From Levilactobacillus zymae (GTDB lineage Bacteria; Bacillota; Bacilli; Lactobacillales; Lactobacillaceae), in contig NZ_JAVLAS010000001.1 of assembly GCF_032190635.1 (NCBI RefSeq), positions 2,480,001 through 2,544,000 on the forward strand: a stretch of DNA of 64,000 bases, given 5' to 3'. The position numbers and the translations under genes were made by a program. Shown here one piece after another: positions 50,912 to 58,871 of this stretch (positions are counted from its first letter, which is position 1; each line of letters begins with the position of its first letter). The notes beneath the pieces were generated by a model, which was not told the DNA's origin, ran no database searches, and saw only the letters and a program-made list of their open reading frames with translations.

Positions 50912-51319
50912 CTATTCGCCAAATCGTCTGCGGTCACGGGCGTCACGTTCGGCCTTCCGCAAGCGCAGTGCCAGGACTAACCAGTAGGCGTTGGCCACCA
51001 GCATTCCAATGCTCAAGGCGGACATCACCAACCGAACGGTCAACCCGGCGTGACTGGTTCCCCACATCACGAAAACCATGCCCAGCAGACCCAAAGAATA
51101 CAACACAATTACGAGTCCCAGCAAGTAAAATGACGGTTTCCAGTTCAAAATTGCCAGCACAATCGGTACGGCGTATAGGACCAACGCCAGAAGCGACGTC
51201 CGGCCGAAGTCGTTGGCGACACTGCCAATCTTAACAAAGGGTTGGTTCATCAAGAAGTTGATCACCAAAAACCCGACCAACGAAATAATGGACCACGAAA
51301 TAACGTTACGATCTCTCAT
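50912..51319 (-). CDS. Four-span membrane protein of unknown function
   Basis: The 135-residue protein has about four hydrophobic segments (7-24, 41-60, 63-85 and 95-117) and a basic C-terminal tail (RLRKAERDARDRRRFGE) that is likely cytosolic. No family recognised. Its ATG follows GGAG. It is the first of a two-gene operon with the H1-tail protein. Its upstream region holds a terminator (51348-51374) and then IS30-B, so its promoter must lie within about 80 bases or within the IS end. Confidence 0.7.
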   Translation of the reverse strand: MRDRNVISWSIISLVGFLVINFLMNQPFVKIGSVANDFGRTSLLALVLYAVPIVLAILNWKPSFYLLGLVIVLYSLGLLGMVFVMWGTSHAGLTVRLVMSALSIGMLVANAYWLVLALRLRKAERDARDRRRFGE

Positions 51320-51347
51320 TTATAAAACTCCTTATATCCGGGAAAAT

Positions 51348-51374
51348 AAAAAACGTGGTCAACCGACCACGTTT
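51348..51374 (-). terminator. Terminator cut off from lplA by IS30-B
   Basis: AAACGTGGTC (51351-51360) pairs with GACCACGTTT (51365-51374); on the minus strand six T residues follow. It is oriented for minus-strand transcripts. The gene now directly before it in that direction is the IS; before insertion it would have been lplA. Confidence 0.8.
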
Positions 51375-51393
51375 AGTCAATTTGATTCTATTT

Positions 51394-52436
51394 GGTAGAT
51401 TGTAAAATTAATCCGAACGCTGTTCGGACAAAAAAGATCAGCTTCCTTTAAAATGGTGTTTACCACAAACCCATCTTTTAGGAGCTGATCTTTTGTCTAG
51501 TATAACCTATTCCGAACGAATTAAAATCGAAACCTTTTGTGAACTAGGGCTGTCCAATATCCAAATGGGCGTTCGGCTGAACCGATCACCGTCAACAATT
51601 TCTTATGAATTATCTCGATGTCAACCTTATCAGGCTGAATTAGCACAAACAGATGCCGAATACAAGCGATCACGATGTGGTCGGAAAACTAAGCTGAGCG
51701 ATGAGTTAAAGCAAAAAATTCTCAACCATTTACGTCTAAGCTGGTCACCAGGAATGATTGCTCACGAATTTAAACTAGCTACTAAATCTATTTATAATTG
51801 GCTAAATCAGGGGAGAATTGATTTCTCCTTGAATGATCTACCTGAACATGGCGTACGCCAACGGCGTAACGTTGACCAACGATCCAAATATAATCAATCT
51901 TTGGGGCGATCAATTGAACAGCGTCCCATGATGATTAATCAACGTAATCGCATCGGCGATTTTGAACTAGATACAGTCGTTGGTCCTCGTGGGCATAGTA
52001 AGGCAGTTTTATTAACTTTAATCGATCGAAAATCACGGTTCCTTTGGGCATACCGGTTAAAAGATCGAACGACAGCGAGTGTTAATGAAGCACTGACTAA
52101 GTTCCTAACAACTTTTAATGGACCGGTGCACAGTTTTACTGTGGACCGTGGTACTGAGTTTAGTGGGCTAGTATCATTTGAATCACAATATGGTATTAAG
52201 ACCTATTACTGTCATGCTTATACGCCAGCTGAACGTGGTAGTAATGAACGCTTTAATCGGAATTTACGTTATTTTTATCCTAAGGGGACTCGTTTTGAGC
52301 ACATTAGTGCTCAAGATTTAACGACGACGTTACTCCAAATTAACCAGCGACCGCTTAAAATACTCGACTGGCAAACACCGTATCAGGTTATGCTGACCAA
52401 TTTGTCCAAAAATTCGGATTAAATTTGCAATCTACC
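51394..52436 (+). mobile_element. IS30-family insertion sequence, copy B (1043 bp)
   Basis: Terminal repeats GGTAGATTGTAAAATTAATC (left) and a mirror ending GATTAAATTTGCAATCTACC (right), 4-bp target duplication ATTT at 51390-51393 and 52437-52440. The transposase protein is identical to that of copy C. Confidence 0.95.
51493..52422 (+). CDS. IS30-family transposase (copy B)
   Basis: A 309-residue transposase starting at TTG 51493, with AGGAG 8 bases upstream. HTH segment LGLSNIQMGVRLNRSPSTISYELSR, catalytic DDE residues in IGDFELDTVVGPRG, FTVDRGTEFSG and ERGSNERFNRNLRYFYPKG. The reading frame is intact, so the element is probably active. It differs throughout from copy A. Confidence 0.95.
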   Translation: MSSITYSERIKIETFCELGLSNIQMGVRLNRSPSTISYELSRCQPYQAELAQTDAEYKRSRCGRKTKLSDELKQKILNHLRLSWSPGMIAHEFKLATKSIYNWLNQGRIDFSLNDLPEHGVRQRRNVDQRSKYNQSLGRSIEQRPMMINQRNRIGDFELDTVVGPRGHSKAVLLTLIDRKSRFLWAYRLKDRTTASVNEALTKFLTTFNGPVHSFTVDRGTEFSGLVSFESQYGIKTYYCHAYTPAERGSNERFNRNLRYFYPKGTRFEHISAQDLTTTLLQINQRPLKILDWQTPYQVMLTNLSKNSD

Positions 52437-52489
52437 ATTTTAACGTATTCCGCAGGGAAAATCAGTAAAATCCCCGAATCCGTTTTCAA

Positions 52490-53503
52490 CTAGTCCACTA
52501 ACAGGTCCAAAACGTCGTGGACGTCGATGCCGTTAAAGTACTTCTGCGTATCGGCACCCGTCAGGACGGCCCCCACGTGTTCGCGGTCGTAACGGACGCC
52601 TTCTAGCTTATCAGCCAACTCGGTGACGTCGCTTGGCCCGAAGAAGTCCCCGTAGAACTTAATGTTCTTGATCTTCCCCCCTTCGACCAATAACCGCGCG
52701 TCGATAGTGCCAGCCGTGAAGTGTTGCCGCTTCTTGACCGTGAATTCTGGGGAGTTACCGTAAACCCAGTCCCAGTTACTGTAGTATTGGTTGAAGATCT
52801 CGTCAATGGCAGCTTGTTCGTCGTCGTTGAGCTGAACTTCCTTGTCCTGGATGGCGTCGAGGCTCTCCACGTGGAAGAGTTCCTTCAACAGAGTGTCCCG
52901 GAATTCCGGCACGGTCAGGTTCTGGTATTCCGGTGCCAGGTATGGCTTAAGGTTCGTGACCCGGGAGCGGACGGACTTGATGCCCTTGGACTTCATCTTG
53001 TCGGCGGGCACGTTTAAGGCGTGCGCAATCACGTCCTGATCCACGTCGAGCATCAAGGTTCCGTGGGAGAAGGTCTTGCCGCTGTGCGAGTACATCGCGT
53101 TGCCGGAGAACTTCTTGCCGTCAACTAGGATATCGTTGCGCCCGGAAACCTCGGCACTGGTCGCGCCCATGTCGTGCAAGGCGTCGACGACCGGTTGGAC
53201 GAAGGACTTGAAGTCCCCGAATTCTTCGCTGTCGCTATCCACCACGAAGCTAAAGCAAAGGTTACCCAGGTCTTGATAGACCGCACCCCCACCGGATAAC
53301 CGCCGGGTCACGGTAATGTTATGTTCTTCAACGTACTTTTGGTTGATCTCTTCCAAAGTGTTTTGGTTACGCCCCACAATGATGCAAGGGCCTTCGTAGT
53401 AGAACAAAACCAGTGGTTCGTCGAATTGCTTGTTGTTCATTAAGTATTGTTCGGTGGCTAAGTTCCGCCGAATATCGTGTGACTTCATCGCATACCAGTA
53501 CAT
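52490..53503 (-). CDS. lplA: Lipoate-protein ligase
   Basis: The 337-residue enzyme has the LplA catalytic domain (about 1-245): lipoate loop RRLSGGGAVYQDLGN, then GRNDILVDGKKFSGNAMY and HGTLMLDVD, and the C-terminal accessory domain (about 250-337). It activates lipoate with ATP and attaches it to the E2 subunits of 2-oxoacid dehydrogenases and to GcvH. Its promoter carries a perfect cre-like site, consistent with control by CcpA. IS30-B lies 54 bases after its stop codon. The ribosome site (AGGGG) is 11 bases away from the ATG. Confidence 0.95.
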   Translation of the reverse strand: MYWYAMKSHDIRRNLATEQYLMNNKQFDEPLVLFYYEGPCIIVGRNQNTLEEINQKYVEEHNITVTRRLSGGGAVYQDLGNLCFSFVVDSDSEEFGDFKSFVQPVVDALHDMGATSAEVSGRNDILVDGKKFSGNAMYSHSGKTFSHGTLMLDVDQDVIAHALNVPADKMKSKGIKSVRSRVTNLKPYLAPEYQNLTVPEFRDTLLKELFHVESLDAIQDKEVQLNDDEQAAIDEIFNQYYSNWDWVYGNSPEFTVKKRQHFTAGTIDARLLVEGGKIKNIKFYGDFFGPSDVTELADKLEGVRYDREHVGAVLTGADTQKYFNGIDVHDVLDLLVD

Positions 53504-53573
53504 AACCCAAAAACCCCTTTCAAATTAACCAACCGTGCGTCCGGCGACCAAACCGGGGCACTGGTTACTTAAA

Positions 53574-53602
53574 AGCATAGCACGGATTGAAAACGATTAC
53601 AA
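53574..53602 (-). promoter_or_regulatory. lplA promoter
   Basis: On the minus strand TTGTAA (53602-53597), 17-base spacer, TATGCT (53579-53574). Confidence 0.65.
53588..53601. promoter_or_regulatory. cre-like site in lplA promoter
   Basis: TGAAAACGATTACA fits TGWAANCGNTNWCA at every defined position. It overlaps the -35 hexamer and the spacer of the lplA promoter. Confidence 0.7.
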
Positions 53603-53708
53603 TTGTACTTTCAATTATAAAATTAATTGTGAAAAGTCGCGCAAGTCATCCCGGACACCACCCCGGTTGGCACCGCCAAACTAGTCGCCAACCAGCACCA
53701 CCGCGACG

Positions 53709-53741
53709 CAAAAAGGACACCCAAATTGCGGGTGCCCTTTT
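53709..53741. terminator. Bidirectional terminator after the Rrf2 gene
   Basis: AAAAGGACACCC pairs with GGGTGCCCTTTT (one mismatch) around ATTGC, with a T-run on each strand. Confidence 0.75.
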
Positions 53742-53852
53742 CGGCCGGGATGTTTTTCCTGGCTGGTATTGCTTAATGGTGGCCGTAACCGCCATCCCTT
53801 TTATGCCTTTATTATAAGCGCTTTCATTAGGAAAGGGGTTAATTTTGCTTGG

Positions 53853-54329
53853 TTAGGCCTGGGGATGATCTTGCCCCACCAGGTTCCGGAAGAAGCCGTG
53901 CTGGTGTAGGTCTTGCTTCAAATCCGTCATGGTGAAGCGGTGATAGAACCGCCGATAATCCTCATCGGCTAAGGTAAATAAGTCGGTCAGCGTCTGTGAG
54001 ATGTTGGCCGAGATATCGGTACTGTCGCTGGCCTTGGCGCCCTTAGAATCCCCCGTAATAAAGCGCGCATAACTAATAGTGGGAGGAATTGTTAAATCAT
54101 ACAATTCCCCCACGTTGATATCGCTAAGATCACGAATCAGTTGGTACCCCCCATTTTTACCGACCGACCCTTCGATGTAACCCTGTTTATGCAACACCGA
54201 TAAGATGTTACGGATCATCACCGCGTTCAGTTGTAAAGACGTTGCCAGTTCGCGGCTTGCAATCTTCCGGGGACGATTTTCATCCAGGTAAAGCAAGCTG
54301 TGCACGGCAACGGAAAAGTCTAGTCTCAT
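53853..54329 (-). CDS. Rrf2-family transcriptional regulator
   Basis: Start set at ATG 54329 (MRLDFSVAVHSLLYLDE), the standard Rrf2 beginning; an upstream TTG would add seven residues. The 158-residue protein has a winged HTH (IASRELATSLQLNAVMIRNILSVLHKQGYIEG, with wing GKNGGYQL). The cysteines that hold Fe-S clusters in IscR/NsrR-type members are absent, so it probably senses something else. It lies divergent from the opp operon with 425 bases between them, but nothing ties it to opp regulation directly. Confidence 0.85.
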   Translation of the reverse strand: MRLDFSVAVHSLLYLDENRPRKIASRELATSLQLNAVMIRNILSVLHKQGYIEGSVGKNGGYQLIRDLSDINVGELYDLTIPPTISYARFITGDSKGAKASDSTDISANISQTLTDLFTLADEDYRRFYHRFTMTDLKQDLHQHGFFRNLVGQDHPQA

Positions 54330-54754
54330 GGTTCCGCCATCGCTTTCCAAAATTCTGTAATCATAATTCTATGATAACACACTCCGTTAACGAATTTTTG
54401 ACGATTTTGACCGTTCGCGCGGAATTCTCTCATTTTTATATGCATGTATAATCTTGCGGTAACTGCATAGAATTTATTGCTCAATTCAATGTTTGGTAAA
54501 CATATTTTCTAACCAAATAAATTTAAAGCGAAAACTTTTTGCTAATCACGATTAACGCGCATGATTGATGTGGCGGTAATTATGAAGATTCTGTGAACTT
54601 CGAATAGCTGTTTTTAATAAATTAGGCTTGAAAATGAGAATTTGATTAATTATAATCGAACGCAGTGATTAGTTGACAAGCGACTGAATACCAGCATATC
54701 TATTCAAATCACTTTATTCATAAATGAGAGATAAATTAAAATGGAGGGGATTTC
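54330..54754. other. AT-rich intergenic region with opp promoter
   Basis: No gene supported. AT-rich. It includes a TATAAT-like sequence near 54447, an inverted repeat TTTGGT...ACCAAA (about 54491-54517) and the consensus opp promoter at 54628-54656, giving a 5' leader of about 90 bases. Confidence 0.5.
54628..54656 (+). promoter_or_regulatory. opp operon promoter
   Basis: TTGAAA (54628-54633), 17-base spacer, TATAAT (54651-54656). Confidence 0.85.
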
Positions 54755-55768
54755 GTGGCTACTGCATCTAACTTTTTAAACATTAAAGACGTCAGTACGG
54801 CTTTTAAGATCAACGGAAAGTTCTACGACGCCATCTCCCACATTAATCTCCAGGTGAATCACGACGAAATTCTCGCAATTGTCGGGGAATCCGGCTGTGG
54901 GAAGAGTACCCTCGCCACGACCATCATGGGGTTACACGACCCGCACGAAACCAAGATTTCCGGGGAAGTCGACTTTGAAGGCACCAACCTGCTGGATTTG
55001 GACGAGGACGGCTACAACGATTATCGGGGGGCCAAGATTGGCATGATTTTCCAAGACCCCCTCTCCGCGTTGAACCCGCTTAAGCGGATCGACGAACAGA
55101 TCAGCGAGGTCATGGACTACCACACTAACTTATCGACCGCGCAAAAACACGCCCGGGTCCTCGAATTATTGGATCAGGTCGGTATCGTGAACCCCCAACG
55201 AACCGCGCGCCAATACCCGCACGAGCTCTCTGGTGGGATGCGGCAACGGGTGATTATCGCTATCGCCATCGCCTGCAAGCCCGACCTGATCATCGCTGAC
55301 GAACCCACCACGGCGTTAGACGTCACCATCCAAGCACAGATCCTAGACGTGTTGCGCGCGATTCAAAAGGAAAACCACGCCGGTATCATCCTGATCACTC
55401 ACGACCTGGGCGTGGTGGCGGAAACCGCCGACCGGGTGGCCGTGATGTACGCGGGGCAAATCGTGGAGGAAGGTACCGCCGAACAAATCTTCAACACGCC
55501 GCAGCATCCCTACACGCGTTCATTGCTTCGGTCGATGCCACAACTCGACAACCAAAACGATGACCTCTACGTGATTCAAGGCAACGTGCCTTCCCTGCAG
55601 AAGATGCCGCAGACCGGTGACCGGTTCGCGCCGCGGATTCCTTGGGTCCCCGCGGACGCGCACGAGGCTAACCCCACCATGCACGAGGTGGCACCGGGCC
55701 ACGAAGTACGGTGCACCTGCTACCAACACTTTAACTTTCCCGATCAACAAGGGGGCACACGCGCATGA
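54755..55768 (+). CDS. oppD: Oligopeptide ABC transporter ATP-binding protein OppD
   Basis: A 337-residue ABC ATPase with Walker [10 protein letters not shown] (about 44), signature LSGGMRQR, Walker [13 protein letters not shown] and a C-terminal oligopeptide/dipeptide domain ending with a cysteine-containing VRCTCY segment; in OppD/DppD this region often binds an Fe-S cluster, although only part of the cysteine set is seen here. It powers peptide import together with OppF. GTG start with GGAGGGG upstream. First gene of oppDFBCA; its stop overlaps the oppF start (ATGA). Confidence 0.95.
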   Translation: MATASNFLNIKDVSTAFKINGKFYDAISHINLQVNHDEILAIVGESGCGKSTLATTIMGLHDPHETKISGEVDFEGTNLLDLDEDGYNDYRGAKIGMIFQDPLSALNPLKRIDEQISEVMDYHTNLSTAQKHARVLELLDQVGIVNPQRTARQYPHELSGGMRQRVIIAIAIACKPDLIIADEPTTALDVTIQAQILDVLRAIQKENHAGIILITHDLGVVAETADRVAVMYAGQIVEEGTAEQIFNTPQHPYTRSLLRSMPQLDNQNDDLYVIQGNVPSLQKMPQTGDRFAPRIPWVPADAHEANPTMHEVAPGHEVRCTCYQHFNFPDQQGGTRA

Positions 55769-56739
55769 GTTTAATTGAAATCAAGGACTTAAAGGTCCAC
55801 TACCCGATCCGGTCCGGATTCTGGAACCGCGTCACCGATTCGGTCAAGGCCGTCGACGGTATCAGCTTCAACATCGAGGCCGGTGAGACTTACGGCTTGG
55901 TCGGTGAATCTGGTTCCGGCAAGTCGACGACCGGTAAATCCGTGGTCGGTCTCGAGGCCGTCACCAGCGGGTCCATCCTGTACCGGGGCAAGGACATCAC
56001 CAAGAAAGCCAATCGCCGCGCGCTAGACTACAATCGCGACGTGCAGATGATCTTCCAAGACTCCCTATCCAGTCTGAATCCCCGCAAGCGCATCGAGGAC
56101 ATCATCGCCGAACCACTCCGTAACTTCGAACACTTAAGTAAAGACGATGAAAAGTTGCGGGTCTTACAGCTACTAGACATCGTGGGACTGGACGCCGACG
56201 CGTTATACAAGTACCCCCACCAATTCTCCGGGGGCCAACGCCAACGGATTGGCGTGGCCAGAGCCGTAGCGACCAACCCTAAGTTGATCATCGCCGACGA
56301 ACCCGTCTCCGCCTTGGACCTGTCCGTCCAAGCACAGGTCCTGAATTTTATGAAGAAGATCCAACGCGAATTCGGCATTTCTTACCTCTTCATCTCCCAT
56401 GACCTGGGCGTGGTGCGCCATATGTGCAACAACATCGCCATCATGAACCGGGGCCGCTTAGTGGAAATCGGCACGCGGGACGATATCTATAACCATCCCC
56501 TACATATCTACACCAAGCGCCTCTTAGCCGCGATTCCCGAAACCAACGTTAACCAACGCGCCGCCCACCGAGCCGCCCGGAAGGCCGTCGAGGAGACCTA
56601 CCGCGAACAACAGGCCAAGTATTACGACGCTAACGGTTTAGCCTTTCCCCTGGTACCCGTTACCAAGACCCACGCGGTGGCCCTGCCCCGCGATACGGCT
56701 GATCAAATCGCCCGTCAAGAAGGAGAGGTGCAGGCCTAA
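55765..56739 (+). CDS. oppF: Oligopeptide ABC transporter ATP-binding protein OppF
   Basis: The 324-residue second ATPase, with Walker A GESGSGKST (about 48), signature FSGGQRQR, Walker B LIIADEPVSALD and switch His in ISHDLGVVRH. It pairs with OppD under the OppBC channel. Overlaps oppD by four bases and oppB by one (TAATG), indicating tight translational coupling. The C-terminal tail (REQQAKYYDANGLAF...) is somewhat longer than usual. Confidence 0.95.
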   Translation: MSLIEIKDLKVHYPIRSGFWNRVTDSVKAVDGISFNIEAGETYGLVGESGSGKSTTGKSVVGLEAVTSGSILYRGKDITKKANRRALDYNRDVQMIFQDSLSSLNPRKRIEDIIAEPLRNFEHLSKDDEKLRVLQLLDIVGLDADALYKYPHQFSGGQRQRIGVARAVATNPKLIIADEPVSALDLSVQAQVLNFMKKIQREFGISYLFISHDLGVVRHMCNNIAIMNRGRLVEIGTRDDIYNHPLHIYTKRLLAAIPETNVNQRAAHRAARKAVEETYREQQAKYYDANGLAFPLVPVTKTHAVALPRDTADQIARQEGEVQA

Positions 56740-57698
56740 TGTGGAAAACAATTCTTCGCCGGGTCCTCATCATGATCCCGGAAGTCATTATCCTAAGTAT
56801 CCTGGTCTTCCTGCTGGCTAAGGCGATGCCCGGTGACCCGTTTACCGGCTCGATTAACCCCAAGGCGGACCCCGCTCAGATTCACCATTTAATGAAAATC
56901 AATGGTCTCTACGACCCCTGGTACCAGCAATACTGGAACTGGGTAGTTCACCTGTTCCACGGTAACTTAGGGAACAGCTACCAGTACCAAGAACCCGTCA
57001 CCCGCTTGATCGGCGGCCGGGCGGTCAACACCCTATGGTTGGCCCTCTTCACCATGGTGCTAACTTACTGTTTCGCCCTGCCCATGGGGGTCTTCGCCGG
57101 ACGGCACGAAGGGAAGTTGCCCGATACGGTGATTCGGATCTACACCTACGTCACCTACTGCATCCCCTTCTTCGTCATCCTGGTCATTGGTATCTGGATC
57201 TTCGGCTACGTGCTGGGGTGGTTCCCCACGACCGGGTCGATCTCGTCGGACGCTAACGGTTGGGCGCAAACCCTGGGGTCGCGCTTCTACCACATCCTCT
57301 TACCGGGATTATTAGGGGCGTTATTCGGCACCGTCAATATCGTCCAGTACCTGCGTTCCGAAGTCATCGACGCCAAGCGTTCCGATTACGTTCGCACGGC
57401 CCGGGCCAAGGGGGTCCCGAGTAAGGACATCTACCGTCATCACATCTTCCGTAACTCCCTACTGCCGATTGCGGCGTTTGCCGGGTACTCCATCACCGGG
57501 TTACTAAACGGCTCGATCTTCACCGAAACCGTCTTCTCCTACCCCGGGATGGGACTGCTATTCGTCAACTCGATCAGCTACAGAGACTACACCGTCATCA
57601 CGGCGCTAGTCCTGATTTACGGAATTCTCAACTTACTGGGGACGTTACTGTCCGACATTATCCTGAGTGTCGTCGATCCCCGCATTCGGATTGAATAG
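56739..57698 (+). CDS. oppB: Oligopeptide ABC transporter permease OppB
   Basis: The 319-residue permease has six membrane segments, an N-terminal segment followed by the long external loop DPFTGSINPKADPAQIHHLM, and the EAA motif for ATPase coupling (YVRTARAKGVPSKDIYRHHIFRN shortened: YVRTARAKG...HIFRNSLLP). It forms half of the channel in the membrane. It starts inside the oppF stop codon. Confidence 0.95.
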   Translation: MWKTILRRVLIMIPEVIILSILVFLLAKAMPGDPFTGSINPKADPAQIHHLMKINGLYDPWYQQYWNWVVHLFHGNLGNSYQYQEPVTRLIGGRAVNTLWLALFTMVLTYCFALPMGVFAGRHEGKLPDTVIRIYTYVTYCIPFFVILVIGIWIFGYVLGWFPTTGSISSDANGWAQTLGSRFYHILLPGLLGALFGTVNIVQYLRSEVIDAKRSDYVRTARAKGVPSKDIYRHHIFRNSLLPIAAFAGYSITGLLNGSIFTETVFSYPGMGLLFVNSISYRDYTVITALVLIYGILNLLGTLLSDIILSVVDPRIRIE

Positions 57699-57712
57699 GA
57701 GGTCGTTCACTT

Positions 57713-58663
57713 ATGGCAGCAAATTTTAATCAACATTCTGATATTTCGGCGGCCGACCTGAATCGCCTTACCCAAGAAGCCAACGCCGAAGCCACTCCGT
57801 CTTCCGCCAAGATCATCTGGAGCGAGTTCAAGGCCGACAAACCGGCCATGGCCGCCCTCATCATCGTGGTGGGTTTCATCCTCTTCGTGATGATTGCCAC
57901 GCTGTTTATCAACACGCCAAAGATGATGGAGACCAACATCATGGACTACTTCGACAAACCCGGCACCGACGGCTTGTGGCTGGGCGCCGATTCCGCCGGC
58001 CGGTCCGTGGCGCAACAATTGATCGTGGGCTCGCGTAACTCGATTGGCATCGCCATCGGGCTGACCCTGATCTCGTCGACCTTTGGGATCTGCTGGGGGC
58101 TTATCTCCGGGTACTTTAACGGCTACATCGACTGGGGCATGCAACGGGTCTACGACTTCATGATGATGCTGCCGATGACCATGATGATCATCGTGCTGGT
58201 CACCATCATCAAGAACTACAACGCCGTCACCCTGACGTTAATCTTCTCCATCTTCTACTGGGAAGGCACGTCGCGGCTGATTCGCTCCCGTACGCTAGCC
58301 GAATCCGAGAAGGACTACGTTGCCGCGTCCAAGGCGTCCGGCACTAGCCACCTCAAGATCATCTTTAGAGAAATCATGCCCAACGTCTCGTCGCTGATTA
58401 TCGTCGACACCACCCTGTCCTTCGCCGAAAACATTGGGGTTGAAACCGGGTTGTCCTACCTGGGCTTCGGGTTACCCAATCAGACCCCGTCTTTAGGGAC
58501 CATGATTTCTAACGCCAACGACCCCAACAACATCACCCAATACTGGTGGACCTGGTTACCCGCGGCTTTGGAAATTATTGTGTTGTGTCTTTCCATCAGC
58601 TACATTGGCCAGGTCATCCGGCGGGCCGCCGATGCCTCCCAACGGCACGGTGCGACCGACTAA
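57713..58663 (+). CDS. oppC: Oligopeptide ABC transporter permease OppC
   Basis: The 316-residue second permease, with an N-terminal cytosolic extension, six membrane segments, the GADSAGRSV loop typical of OppC/DppC and the EAA-type coupling loop DYVAASKASGTSHLKII. Fourteen bases separate it from oppB, with GGAGG in between. The following 208-base gap before oppA contains hairpins, so oppA may be expressed differently. Confidence 0.95.
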   Translation: MAANFNQHSDISAADLNRLTQEANAEATPSSAKIIWSEFKADKPAMAALIIVVGFILFVMIATLFINTPKMMETNIMDYFDKPGTDGLWLGADSAGRSVAQQLIVGSRNSIGIAIGLTLISSTFGICWGLISGYFNGYIDWGMQRVYDFMMMLPMTMMIIVLVTIIKNYNAVTLTLIFSIFYWEGTSRLIRSRTLAESEKDYVAASKASGTSHLKIIFREIMPNVSSLIIVDTTLSFAENIGVETGLSYLGFGLPNQTPSLGTMISNANDPNNITQYWWTWLPAALEIIVLCLSISYIGQVIRRAADASQRHGATD

Positions 58664-58871
58664 TCAATAACTATTGGCCGAACACTGCTAGACCCGTTTA
58701 TCCAGCAGCGAGCGGTCCACGTGACAACTTCCATTTGAGGCGATGGTGCTTACCTAGTCACCGATACATCGCAACATCGGTTTTAGACCAGTCCCCGTTC
58801 CTGAGGAGAAACCTCGATTGGCCCAGTTTTGAGGAACCACATACAAGGACATAATAAGGGGGAACCAACCA
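58664..58871. other. oppC-oppA intergenic region with attenuator-like hairpin
   Basis: No gene. ACCGAT (58760-58765) pairs with ATCGGT (58776-58781), followed by TTTT, resembling a weak terminator, and GAGG-AGAAA-CCTC follows at about 58813-58825. No consensus promoter was seen. Such an arrangement could set the oppA to oppDFBC ratio by partial termination or RNA processing. Confidence 0.5.

Larger units (their letters stand above)
53504..53852. other. Intergenic region: lplA promoter, bidirectional terminator
   Basis: No gene supported. It holds the lplA promoter with its cre site, a terminator at 53709-53741 and, at 53811-53824, a second cre-like sequence (minus strand TGAAAGCGCTTATA, one mismatch) with no promoter around it. 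A plus-strand frame at 53587-53817 crosses the terminator and is not believed. Confidence 0.55.

Noticed and set aside
53587-53817. 76-codon plus-strand frame
   Set aside because: It crosses a bidirectional terminator and the lplA promoter; start lacks a ribosome site.
53811-53824. Second cre-like site TGAAAGCGCTTATA
   Set aside because: One mismatch and no promoter or gene start in a suitable position; kept only as a remark.
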